A stretch of 35,204 nt of DNA from a virus. The DNA lies in IMG/VR virus record IMGVR_UViG_3300025616_000024, positions 1 to 35,204 of that record. The stretch is one strand, 5' to 3'. Both the position numbers and the translations under genes were made by a program. Positions 1 through 6,816 of this stretch are shown piece by piece (position 1 is the stretch's first letter; each line of letters starts with the position of its first letter). The notes beneath the pieces were generated by a model, which saw nothing but the letters and a program-made list of their open reading frames with translations, was not told the DNA's origin and searched no databases.

Positions 1-1
1 C

Positions 2-793
2 GTGATTATCAATATCACGTACATAGGCACAACCTCCCCCAACGCTGTGACCGTGGGGGGTACAGCCGCAACCTATGTCACAGGCAGCAAGGTCAGTTAT
101 AGCACGAACAACTCAACAGAGGCGTGGTATATGTATCGCGCCTCCGCAGCCAATGAAACCGTGAGCGTGGGCTTCGCCTCTAGTCCACGCGTGGCTTGGA
201 ACGCGGTGAGCTACACGGGCGCTACTCTGTCATTTGAGAACGTGGCAACGGGTAACAACACTGGCTCAAGCCCCACGACTTCAACTGTAACGCCCGCTGC
301 GGGTACTCCGGGGCGTATGCTTATCTGCGGCGTGGGCGTGGGCAATTCTGCCAACGCAACGGGCTCGATCACTATCACGGTGAACCGCACTCAGCGTGAC
401 AGCACGCGGGCCCTATCTGGCTCAAGCTCAACGAAGGCCGTCAGCGCGGCTACAGAGGAGTACAGCGACAACTCTGGGTCAGCCGCGCTCACGTCCACCG
501 ATACCAAGTCAAGTTCAACCCTAGACTGGGCTACGTGGGCTATTGGCCTCAAGGGCTCTTTTTACGATGATATGGCCACGCGGTTCAAGCTCTGGGCCCA
601 GAACTGTAAAGACCCAGCTGCGCGGTTCAAACTGACCGTCCAAAACTACAAAGACGCTGCAGCGCGTTTCGTGATGAATGCCCGTACGTTCAATGACGAA
701 GGCACACGGTTCAAACTGGCCTTTCCTAGCGATGCTTGGAAAGACGTGGGCACGCGGTTCAAGATGGTAGTCCAAGGGTACTGTGATGTATAA
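2..793 (+). CDS. Tail fibre/receptor-binding protein, version 2 (5' end missing)
   Basis: A second version of the protein at 34398-35108, whose first 29 residues lie beyond the window start. Residues up to about 185 form a Thr/Ser/Gly-rich, apparently all-beta domain ending in WATWAIGLK. The C-terminus has five copies of a 14-residue repeat (consensus [YFW]KDAATRFKLxVxx) and stops inside a sixth (YCDV). The first 127 nt are identical to 34484-34610, after which identity drops to roughly two thirds. The stop overlaps the start of the next gene by 8 nt. The position in the tail-tip region and the repetitive composition suggest a host-recognition fibre. That function is inferred; I recognise no named family. 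Confidence 0.7.
   Translation: MIINITYIGTTSPNAVTVGGTAATYVTGSKVSYSTNNSTEAWYMYRASAANETVSVGFASSPRVAWNAVSYTGATLSFENVATGNNTGSSPTTSTVTPAAGTPGRMLICGVGVGNSANATGSITITVNRTQRDSTRALSGSSSTKAVSAATEEYSDNSGSAALTSTDTKSSSTLDWATWAIGLKGSFYDDMATRFKLWAQNCKDPAARFKLTVQNYKDAAARFVMNARTFNDEGTRFKLAFPSDAWKDVGTRFKMVVQGYCDV
563..790 (+). repeat. KD-x-A-TRF repeat array in fibre version 2
   Basis: Five tandem units of about 42 nt encode variants of KDxATRFKLxVQN, followed by a truncated unit at the stop codon. Aromatic, KD, TR and [FY] positions are kept while the exposed positions vary. One unit carries a two-residue insertion (around FPSDA). The same unit recurs 21 times in the next gene and once in the version at 34398-35108. 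Confidence 0.85.
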
Positions 794-2882
794 CTATTCA
801 CCCCCCATAGTCACCAAACCGTCTGCTGGACGAGTGGATATAACAAGCCCCACGGGCGGGCACGTTACGTCCGTGATTGTCGGGCCTAACGCCATCACGC
901 CCACGAAACTATTATTCTCACACTTTGAAGGAGAGACCCAGTTTTCGCTTGCCTTGCCTTTCGGGATATTCCCGGACCTCTCTTTGACGGGGACGGCTGA
1001 ATTAGCCGTCGCAACAACTGCGAACAGCAAGTACGGGATAACGGTTCAACCAGTCCCGCCGAAACAAGGGTTCAATGACTTGGGCGGGCTGGATATTATA
1101 TTCACCCTGCAAAGAAAACCCGCGGTTTCATCATGGACGTTCGCCCTTGGGGACAATACGGGCGTATCTGCCTACTGGCAGCCGCCTCTATCCCAAAGTG
1201 AGGTAGACGCTGGGGTCATACGCCCTGCCCATGTAGTCAACTCAATAGCTTTCTATCTCACAACCCCTAGAGTAAATGAGGAAGGCGGGAAAGACTACAA
1301 AGTGGGCAAGGTTGCCCATCTTTATCGTATGCAGGCGAATGGCCACTGGTTCAGTTGGTCAATGCCTGATGCGACCCATCTTGTCTTGTCAGATGATGAT
1401 GGGTACTTACAGACCGCGAATTACCCGTTAACGATTGCCCCAGTTGGCGATACGATTGGGTACAGTTCAGTTGGCGGCAGCGGCGCATCTACCAGCTTAA
1501 TCGCGCAGCTTTACGGGACATATACTGCTCCCGCTGGCAAGGCTGTAACCTCATTAAATGCTTATATCGTATCTGGCGGCGGCGGCGGTACCGAAATGGG
1601 TATTTACACATTCCAAAGTGGGGCTCCGTATGCGAAAGTGGGGAGCCCCCCATACGTCGCGAGAGGTACGGGGCCGACTTGGAGAACGGTATCTGTATCA
1701 ATTCCGTTGACCAATGGGACTACTTATACCGTAGCATGTGTCCCAACACTAATTGCGTTAGACGTTGTGGGCGGCGTCTATTATTGCGGGGAAACCAATG
1801 GCCAGTGGGACAGCTATTGGGTCAACACCGCTGGCCAAAACTATATCTGGTCTTTTTATGCAGGCGTAGGCAACGCCCCGATAAACGCATGGAAAAACAT
1901 AGCCACGCGGTTCAGGCTGGTTGTAACCAAGGACATATCAACCCGTTTCAAGACCGTAGTCCAAAAGTACAAAGACGCCCAGACACGCTTTGCTGTAACG
2001 GTTCGGGCATATAAAGACGCCTCAACGCGTTTCAAGTTGACAGTAAGGGCCTTCAAGGACGCTGCGACCCGTTTCAGGCTAGGCGTAGCTAAAGACATTA
2101 CGACACGGGTCAGGATAGCCGTTCAGGGGTTCAAGGATTCTGGCACCCGTTACACCGTCACCACTGGGACAGTGGCCTACAAGTTTATCCAGAGCCGTTT
2201 CAGCATAGTCGTAAGGGGTTTCAAAGACGCCCCGACACGGTATAAGGTTTGGGCCCGCCAGTACAAAGACCCGGCGACCCGCTATCTCCTGACGGTACGC
2301 GGATGGAAAGACGCGGCTGCACGGTTCAAACTCTACGGCACAAGTTACAAAGACGTTGCAACCCGATACAGGCTGTACGTGCAACGGTTCAAGGACGCGG
2401 CCACGCGGTACGCCCTCACGGTACGGGCTTTCAAGGACGCGGCCACACGATACAGGCTGGTAGTACAGGCGTACAAAGACGTTTCGGTCAGATACCGCCT
2501 CAATGCACGGGGCTGGGGCAACGCAGCCTCACGGTTTATCCTGACGGTTCTCAACTATGCCGTGGCCAAGACCCGCTTTGTCTTGGCCACGTATGTATTC
2601 AAGGACGCAGCGGCACGCTTTAAGCTGCGCGTACTGGGCTACAAAGACACGGCCCTGCGGTTCGTAATGAACGGGCTGGGACAGCGGGACGCGGCAACAC
2701 GGTTCGCTTTACAGCTAATCAGCTTCAGAGATGCAGTTTGCCGGTTTAGTGTATGCGTTTATGGAGAACAGTACTCGCTTTCCCTGGCAACAAGGCAAAG
2801 TGGACTCACTGTAAACACCCGCGATGTTTTCTGCAATATGCCGGAACGGGAGATCGCCACTGCCATCTCTCGGGTCTCGTAA
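786..2882 (+). CDS. Large repeat-containing tail fibre / adhesin
   Basis: A protein of 698 residues in three parts: an N-terminal segment (about 1-215), a Gly-rich beta domain (about 220-360, with a run of Gly and a jelly-roll-like composition), and about 21 tandem 14-residue repeats (about 367-660) before a 38-residue unrelated tail. I prefer ATG 786 over GTG 783 because the second copy of this locus has CTG at the GTG position and keeps ATG (35101). It overlaps the previous stop by 8 nt. Size, repeats and position between the baseplate genes and the lysis cassette indicate a fibre or adhesin. No catalytic motif is visible. Confidence 0.7.
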   Translation: MYNYSPPIVTKPSAGRVDITSPTGGHVTSVIVGPNAITPTKLLFSHFEGETQFSLALPFGIFPDLSLTGTAELAVATTANSKYGITVQPVPPKQGFNDLGGLDIIFTLQRKPAVSSWTFALGDNTGVSAYWQPPLSQSEVDAGVIRPAHVVNSIAFYLTTPRVNEEGGKDYKVGKVAHLYRMQANGHWFSWSMPDATHLVLSDDDGYLQTANYPLTIAPVGDTIGYSSVGGSGASTSLIAQLYGTYTAPAGKAVTSLNAYIVSGGGGGTEMGIYTFQSGAPYAKVGSPPYVARGTGPTWRTVSVSIPLTNGTTYTVACVPTLIALDVVGGVYYCGETNGQWDSYWVNTAGQNYIWSFYAGVGNAPINAWKNIATRFRLVVTKDISTRFKTVVQKYKDAQTRFAVTVRAYKDASTRFKLTVRAFKDAATRFRLGVAKDITTRVRIAVQGFKDSGTRYTVTTGTVAYKFIQSRFSIVVRGFKDAPTRYKVWARQYKDPATRYLLTVRGWKDAAARFKLYGTSYKDVATRYRLYVQRFKDAATRYALTVRAFKDAATRYRLVVQAYKDVSVRYRLNARGWGNAASRFILTVLNYAVAKTRFVLATYVFKDAAARFKLRVLGYKDTALRFVMNGLGQRDAATRFALQLISFRDAVCRFSVCVYGEQYSLSLATRQSGLTVNTRDVFCNMPEREIATAISRVS
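1886..2767 (+). repeat. 21-unit array of 14-residue KD-x-A-TRF repeats
   Basis: About 21 units of 42 nt (two are one residue shorter, one or two longer) follow the pattern [YFW]-K-D-[AVS]-x-[TA]-R-[FY]-[KR]-[LV]-x-[VA]-[RQ]-x. Best-preserved units include FKDAATRYALTVRA and FKDAATRYRLVVQA. Alternating polar and hydrophobic residues suggest one beta-strand pair per unit in a solenoid or fibrous shaft. Codon usage differs between units, so these are not very recent duplications. Confidence 0.9.
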
Positions 2883-2903
2883 AGTAACATGGAGGATTGA
2901 ATC

Positions 2904-3215
2904 GTGATTAAGATAAATCAAAACGACTACGGGCCGAGCGCAACATTATCATTTAGAGTAACCGATCGCATCATCACATCTTTGGCCGGGTATAATATCT
3001 GGCTCCTGGTTTGGGGTAGCGATGTTCTACAGCCAATCGTAAACGGGGCTTGTGTATTTGATAGCGGGATGACTTGCCACTATGTTCCTGCAAAAACTGA
3101 CTTTACCACCTCCGGCAATTATCTGTGTGAACTGGAGTTCGACGGCGTAGGTGACAGACTATCCACAATACCCATGCCCTTGCAAGTATCACCCAGCCCT
3201 ACCCACAGTCCATAA
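2904..3215 (+). CDS. BppU-like baseplate/fibre-attachment protein
   Basis: A 103-residue protein starting at GTG with GGAGG 8 nt upstream. It begins with a short segment around NDYGPSATLSFRVTD and continues as a single all-beta domain. That pattern (an early 'x-D-x-G-x-x-x-x-x-F-x-[VL]-x-D' segment, then an Ig-like fold) resembles the N-terminal domain of phage baseplate upper proteins (BppU family), which dock fibres onto the baseplate. The C-terminus is Pro/Ser-rich. The assignment rests on pattern and position only. Confidence 0.45.
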   Translation: MIKINQNDYGPSATLSFRVTDRIITSLAGYNIWLLVWGSDVLQPIVNGACVFDSGMTCHYVPAKTDFTTSGNYLCELEFDGVGDRLSTIPMPLQVSPSPTHSP

Positions 3216-3244
3216 AATCCAAATCCTGCTATTCGGAGGTGTCC

Positions 3245-3523
3245 ATGCAGCAGCTACTCATCATCGGCGTCGCTTCTTTTGCCGCCTTGTTCCTCATCAT
3301 ATTCGGGGCCGTAACTAAAGACGGCGGAGTGCTGGCAACCGGCACGGGCATCCTTGGGGCGTTACTGGGTGCTGCGGGGGTCAAGTATCAACCCGCGATC
3401 CAGACGGCTCTCTGTAAAATGGGATTCCACAAGTGGGATGATGGCGTTAAAACCGGCATCTGGCTGTCTTCAAGGTGCAAACGGAAAGGATGCCCCTGCG
3501 CGAAGCAGAAGAGGATTGTATGA
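3245..3523 (+). CDS. Small membrane protein with a Cys/His (DUF1660-like) tail
   Basis: 92 residues. ATG 3245 is chosen because the in-frame GTG at 3239 lies inside the GGAGG ribosome binding site. Two hydrophobic segments (about 4-22 and 28-46) suggest a two-pass inner-membrane protein. The C-terminal part has C-x-M-G-x-H-K-W followed by CKRKGCPC, a Cys/His arrangement seen in small prophage zinc proteins. It precedes other membrane proteins and the holin candidate, so a lysis or superinfection role is possible. It overlaps the next gene by 4 nt (ATGA). Confidence 0.6.
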   Translation: MQQLLIIGVASFAALFLIIFGAVTKDGGVLATGTGILGALLGAAGVKYQPAIQTALCKMGFHKWDDGVKTGIWLSSRCKRKGCPCAKQKRIV

Positions 3524-3885
3524 TTCCTGCCCTGATTGTCGATATTCTTCTCCCCGTCCTCATCGCAATCATCGCTACGCACTACCCTCGTTTTTATGGC
3601 CACTACTGCCAGTCCCCTGAACCCTTCACACGCTGGTTCTCGCGCATCGCCGAGGCCTTCCCGTGGTTCTGGAAGCCGCTCCAAGGGTCCTTGATACTTT
3701 TTTCGGCCTTGACTGCTATCTTCGCGCCGTGGTATTGGGCGATAATCGGCGTTTACGGTCTACTCTTCGAAGGCTGGTTTGTTTGGCACATCGTCAGCTA
3801 CATCAACGAACACCAAATCGACAACCCCCCGATACAGTTCAAGGCGAGATTGCAATGGATAGGGAGATTGAATGTTTACCGATAA
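3520..3885 (+). CDS. Membrane protein of unknown function
   Basis: 121 residues from ATG 3520, which overlaps the preceding stop (ATGA) and follows GAGGA. Three hydrophobic stretches can be seen: about 5-20 (LIVDILLPVLIAIIA), 50-65 and 70-95 (APWYWAIIGVYGLLFEGWFVW). It is rich in Trp, Phe and Pro. It lies in the lysis-region membrane cluster; a holin, antiholin or accessory role cannot be separated by sequence. Confidence 0.55.
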   Translation: MIPALIVDILLPVLIAIIATHYPRFYGHYCQSPEPFTRWFSRIAEAFPWFWKPLQGSLILFSALTAIFAPWYWAIIGVYGLLFEGWFVWHIVSYINEHQIDNPPIQFKARLQWIGRLNVYR

Positions 3886-4165
3886 AATTATGGCCGTCTT
3901 GCACCCCGTAGGCCACGAACACAAAAGCTGGACCCTCGTTTGCCTGTATAACGAAGTCCCCAAGCGCAACATCGAGGCGTTGTACCGCTCGGTGCTTTCG
4001 ATGGATAGCTTTTCCCAGATGTCCGGGACCATCCCCGATATCGGCGAGATCGTGGACATGCCGATGATAGCGCTGGGCCCGACGACCATCATGCTTATCG
4101 GCCAAACATGGCTGGCGATTCTTGAAGCTTATGTGCCTGAAAATGGGGACTCCGATGTCTGCTAG
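3872..4165 (+). CDS. Hypothetical protein in the lysis cluster
   Basis: 97 residues beginning at ATG 3872 with AGGGAG just upstream, overlapping the end of the previous gene by 14 nt. The middle is hydrophobic (MPMIALGPTTIMLIGQTWLAILEAY) but contains too many polar residues for a confident membrane helix. No family recognised. Tight coupling to both neighbours supports a real gene. Confidence 0.5.
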   Translation: MFTDKIMAVLHPVGHEHKSWTLVCLYNEVPKRNIEALYRSVLSMDSFSQMSGTIPDIGEIVDMPMIALGPTTIMLIGQTWLAILEAYVPENGDSDVC

Positions 4166-4478
4166 ACTGACCAACCTCAGCGACCGCGACCTCCTGATAA
4201 TGAACACCGAGGACACCAAGAATCTCTTGGCATCCGTCAATCGCATCGACCAACACCTGCTAACCCTGAACGGCAAAGTCAACGACACCATGGTCAAACT
4301 CGCGAAGGCTGAGGAAATTGCAAAGACCGCCATTCTGAAAGCCGAAAAGGCTGAAGTATGTGACGGCGAAACCAACAAGCGTATCGACTCCTGGGTAAGG
4401 GGTACCATCGTGGCTTCTATCGGGGCGATCTCCGCAGTTGTCGCCGCATTATTCGCATTGGTTAAAGGGAAAGTCTAG
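4155..4478 (+). CDS. Holin-like protein (XhlA-type architecture)
   Basis: 107 residues from ATG 4155. Residues about 10-75 are a heptad-like charged helix predicted to coil. Residues about 84-104 (TIVASIGAISAVVAALFALV) form one membrane segment followed by a short Lys-rich end. A coiled coil plus C-terminal membrane helix is the layout of XhlA-type holin/lysis proteins. The gene sits immediately upstream of the protease in the lysin position. Earlier in-frame ATGs (4122, 4143) exist, but 4155 overlaps the previous stop in the usual way. Confidence 0.6.
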   Translation: MSARLTNLSDRDLLIMNTEDTKNLLASVNRIDQHLLTLNGKVNDTMVKLAKAEEIAKTAILKAEKAEVCDGETNKRIDSWVRGTIVASIGAISAVVAALFALVKGKV

Positions 4479-4489
4479 GAGGAATATCA

Positions 4490-5290
4490 ATGTATTCACC
4501 AACTTTCGGGCATCGTCTCGGCGCGTTAGCCAGCAGGCCGGGGCCTCAAGATCTGCTGATTACCAGCTTCCCGCGCACCGCCTCGAAACGGCCCAAGGCC
4601 TTTACCGAACGCGCGAAACACACGCCGGTCAAGAACCAGGGCAACGCGGGGACCTGTGAAGGTTTCGCCGGCGTCGCTACCCTCGAAGTCAAAGATGTGG
4701 GGGAGCAGACAGTCGGAGATTGCATCAACCTTTCCGAGATGTGGGCATATACCCAGGCCAAGAAGATTGACGGGTACCCCACGGAGGAAGGCACCGATTC
4801 GTACTCGATGTGCCAGGTCATGCTCAACACCGGTTTCTGCGAAGACCAGCTTGACCCTTATTCCGATGCGCACCCGATCGTTGACCGGGCATTACCGGGA
4901 GCCGCCGAGAATGCGGCCAAGTTCAAGATACAGCGCCATGCTTCGGTAACACCTGCAGGGCTCCGGGATGCCATCTGGCAGCGCGGTTCCCTCCTCCTCG
5001 CCATTAAAGTTTATTCGAATTTCGGAGATACCGGCTCCAACGGGCTCGTTCCTTCACCTAGGGGAAGAATCGAAGGTGGTCATGCACTCTGCCTTGTCGG
5101 TTATGAAGATGGCCGGTGCTGTAACGGCTGGTTCGAAATCAAGAACTCATGGGGGCCGTCCTTTGGCGACAAAGGCTATGTTCACATCTCTTATAAAGAC
5201 ATGGCGAAGATTTTCATGGACGCCCGCTCCATCGTAGACCTGACGCCGGCCACGCTAACCAAGCTTTGCGCCGCGCCAAGAGGCGTTTAA
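4490..5290 (+). CDS. Papain-like (C1A) cysteine protease, candidate lysis enzyme
   Basis: 266 residues with ATG 4490 preceded by AGGAGG. The complete papain active site is visible: Gln50 (oxyanion hole) and Cys56 in PVKNQGNAGTCEGFA, His198 in GGHALCLVGYED, and Asn219 in IKNSWGPSFGDKGYVHIS. The usual second Cys of the papain CGSCW motif is Ala53, so that disulphide is absent. There is no signal peptide and no long I29 propeptide, only about 45 residues before the catalytic core. It occupies the endolysin position behind a holin candidate, so it may digest envelope protein during lysis. Other possibilities are virion-associated penetration or intracellular proteolysis. The family call is secure; the role is inferred. 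Confidence 0.85.
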   Translation: MYSPTFGHRLGALASRPGPQDLLITSFPRTASKRPKAFTERAKHTPVKNQGNAGTCEGFAGVATLEVKDVGEQTVGDCINLSEMWAYTQAKKIDGYPTEEGTDSYSMCQVMLNTGFCEDQLDPYSDAHPIVDRALPGAAENAAKFKIQRHASVTPAGLRDAIWQRGSLLLAIKVYSNFGDTGSNGLVPSPRGRIEGGHALCLVGYEDGRCCNGWFEIKNSWGPSFGDKGYVHISYKDMAKIFMDARSIVDLTPATLTKLCAAPRGV

Positions 5291-5822
5291 AGTGAGCGAG
5301 TTCAGTCGTCTGCTCCGCTCTTCCCTCAACCATTCCAGGAAGGCCCGCGAGTATGCGGATGAGGCAAATGTGCTCGCCGCGGCTTCGATGGTAGCGGCTG
5401 CCCATTGCCACCGCATTGCTGTCGGTGTCAATGAGGCGGTTGCCGAAGCCGTGAAGCCCTTCGACCCTGTGGAAGCGGCCCGGCCTCACTTGGAACTTGC
5501 TCGGCTCAATGCTGACCTGGCGGAGGCATGGGCGAAGGATGCCGCAAGCTATTGCGAAAAGGCGAAAGCCTGTGCGCTGGAGAGGTGTGGGTGAGGTAAG
5601 CAACTGGTGAAAGTCTAATAGAATATTTCTTAAGAAATATAATCTGGGCCCGGGGGTAAACACTCCGGGCCCGGTTTTTGTTTGTTCTGAGAGATTTACA
5701 CATCTAACAGCCATCACGATTTCGGCGCCCTTCTGCCCGCATATCATCAGGACGCAGAGATCTCCGACAATAATCATGGCTCGGCACGGGCCGTTCTTTA
5801 TTGATTCGAATATGACAGTCAT
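5214..5822 (-). CDS. Doubtful reading frame downstream of integrase
   Basis: ATG 5822 lies 1 nt after the integrase stop. The first 46 residues (to about 5685) have a plausible protein composition (RAMIIVGDLCVLMICGQKG). Beyond that the frame runs through the plus-strand terminator hairpin and antisense to two real genes, where the composition turns Arg/Pro-rich and looks like a shadow. If anything is expressed it is probably only the first part, possibly the remains of a small gene co-transcribed with the integrase. Confidence 0.2.
   Translation of the reverse strand: MTVIFESIKNGPCRAMIIVGDLCVLMICGQKGAEIVMAVRCVNLSEQTKTGPGVFTPGPRLYFLRNILLDFHQLLTSPTPLQRTGFRLFAIACGILRPCLRQVSIEPSKFQVRPGRFHRVEGLHGFGNRLIDTDSNAVAMGSRYHRSRGEHICLIRILAGLPGMVEGRAEQTTELAHFKRLLARRKAWLAWPASGLRWSGRP
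5292..5594 (+). CDS. Helical hypothetical protein after the protease
   Basis: 100 residues starting at GTG 5292, one base after the protease stop. It is Ala-rich and almost entirely alpha-helical by composition, with a few Cys and His residues (AAHCHR, YCEKAKAC). No family recognised. It is the last gene before the terminator, so it is transcribed with the lysis genes; a partner or inhibitor of the protease would fit but there is no direct evidence. Confidence 0.55.
   Translation: MSEFSRLLRSSLNHSRKAREYADEANVLAAASMVAAAHCHRIAVGVNEAVAEAVKPFDPVEAARPHLELARLNADLAEAWAKDAASYCEKAKACALERCG
5623..5640. repeat. 18-bp perfect palindrome ATATTTCTTAAGAAATAT
   Basis: A perfect 18-bp dyad lies between the last lysis gene and the terminator, and about 180 bp from the 3' end of the integrase gene. 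It is AT-rich in a GC-rich neighbourhood. It could be an operator or protein-binding site. It is not followed by a T-run and is separate from the terminator stem 6 nt downstream. Confidence 0.5.
5646..5685 (+). terminator. Intrinsic terminator of the tail-fibre/lysis operon
   Basis: GGGCCCGG (5646-5653) pairs with CCGGGCCC (5665-5672) across an 11-nt loop and is followed by GGTTTTTGTTTG. It sits where plus-strand transcription ends before the convergent integrase operon. On the opposite strand no T-run follows, so it should act mainly on plus-strand transcripts. Confidence 0.85.
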
Positions 5823-5823
5823 A

Positions 5824-6780
5824 TTATTCCAAATTGTCTACAGGGCTGAATTGCACGTGGGCTTTCATCGCGTCATCCGATCCTATGTCACTCATGTAGG
5901 CGCGAGTCATAGTTAGCGTGGAGTGTCCCAGGATAACCTGAACATCGAACTCACGCGCTCCGTTCCTGAATGAATTGATAGCGAATGTATGCCGGACTGT
6001 GTGGGGTCCTATCTTGACGCCGGTAACACCCGCCCGTCTGAACAAGCGCCGTATCATTATCTGCACGCCGTCCCGGTGCAGCTGCGTCTTCTCCTCGGTG
6101 AGCCACAAGCACGGCAATTCGTATTCCTGTGATAGCAGCCACCACCTCATTAACGCCATGTGCGTCACCTTGCCCATCCTGACGCGTCTTTCTTTTGCAC
6201 CCTTGCCCATGATAGAGATTGTTCCCTGCTTGATGTCCACCTGGGCCCGGTTGATGTGACTCAGTTCGTCGAGTCTCAACCCGGTATCCAGGAACATCAG
6301 GAAGATGGCTTTATTGCGGATCCCCAGGAAAGAGTTGTCGCACAGGCTCAGGATATTTTTTATATGAAGCGAAGTCAGCGGTTTGTGAATTGTTTTAGGA
6401 ATCTTCGGCGGCTTCATATTGGCCATCGGGTTATCGGTGATGATGCCCTCTCTTAGAAGAAAGGATGAAAAACTGTGCAGGACTCGATAATACCTGGAAC
6501 AAGTTTCCGCGCATATGCCCCTGTTTTGGAGCGCGAGCTGGAACTGTCGTATCTGTAAAGGATTGAATGCCGTGGCAGTCCGGGCGAACTCTCGAAGCGG
6601 ATATCCATAGGCCAGAAGCGTGGCGGGGCTCTTCCCCTCCACCTTGCAGGTCATAAGGTAGTAGTCTACCAGGTTGCCAATAGACTCTGTTTGGCTCGTG
6701 CCTTTAGAAAAAAGACTATGTTCTAGGGCAGGCACGCGCTGTGCCTGAGGAAAGTGACTAAGACTATGTTCTAGGGTCAT
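5824..6780 (-). CDS. int: Tyrosine site-specific integrase
   Basis: 318 residues, XerC/D-like size. The N-terminal SAM-like core-binding domain spans about 32-115 and the catalytic domain about 135-310. All catalytic residues are present: Arg169 (TGLRLDEL), Lys193/Lys196 (MGKGAKER), His260 and Arg263 (PHTVRHTF), His286 (LGHSTLTMTRAY) and nucleophile Tyr295. It should integrate and excise the phage at the tRNA-Ile site whose 3' half is at 6817-6858, only 37 bp upstream of the start. No Shine-Dalgarno sequence precedes ATG 6780, suggesting weak or leaderless translation. The first 28 residues contain a duplicated LEHSL segment caused by a direct DNA repeat. Confidence 0.95.
   Translation of the reverse strand: MTLEHSLSHFPQAQRVPALEHSLFSKGTSQTESIGNLVDYYLMTCKVEGKSPATLLAYGYPLREFARTATAFNPLQIRQFQLALQNRGICAETCSRYYRVLHSFSSFLLREGIITDNPMANMKPPKIPKTIHKPLTSLHIKNILSLCDNSFLGIRNKAIFLMFLDTGLRLDELSHINRAQVDIKQGTISIMGKGAKERRVRMGKVTHMALMRWWLLSQEYELPCLWLTEEKTQLHRDGVQIMIRRLFRRAGVTGVKIGPHTVRHTFAINSFRNGAREFDVQVILGHSTLTMTRAYMSDIGSDDAMKAHVQFSPVDNLE
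6712..6776. repeat. Direct repeat pair in the integrase 5' end, arm-site candidate
   Basis: AAGACTATGTTCTAGGG occurs at 6712-6728 and again at 6760-6776, 48 bp apart, within the first codons of int and about 40-105 bp from the attP core. Paired short direct repeats beside an attP core are what arm-type integrase or excisionase binding sites look like. The 48-bp spacing keeps the frame, so a simple 16-codon duplication is an alternative. Confidence 0.5.
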
Positions 6781-6816
6781 TAAAACTGGCTACCCACCAG
6801 CCTTTTAGCTTTGGAA

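Noticed and set aside
1-127. Simple direct terminal repeat of a packaged linear genome
   Set aside because: The repeat is not at both ends (the second copy starts 721 bp before the end), is followed by diverged sequence, and its 127-bp length coincides with a common assembly k-mer.
521-2554. Several open minus-strand frames of 70-100 codons opposite the fibre genes
   Set aside because: They are antisense translations of the KD-x-A-TRF repeat, which keeps the opposite strand open periodically; they have no ribosome sites and repeat the same low-complexity pattern.
2-2882. Diversity-generating retroelement acting on the fibre genes
   Set aside because: No reverse transcriptase and no template repeat were seen, and differences between versions are spread over all base types rather than confined to A positions.
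3839-4408. Minus-strand frame of 189 codons in the lysis region
   Set aside because: Antisense to two plus-strand genes with good starts; Arg/Ser/Phe-rich composition typical of a shadow frame and no promoter.
6783-6805. Terminator between attP and integrase
   Set aside because: GGCT/AGCC gives only a 4-bp stem and the T-run is short; too weak to call on either strand.
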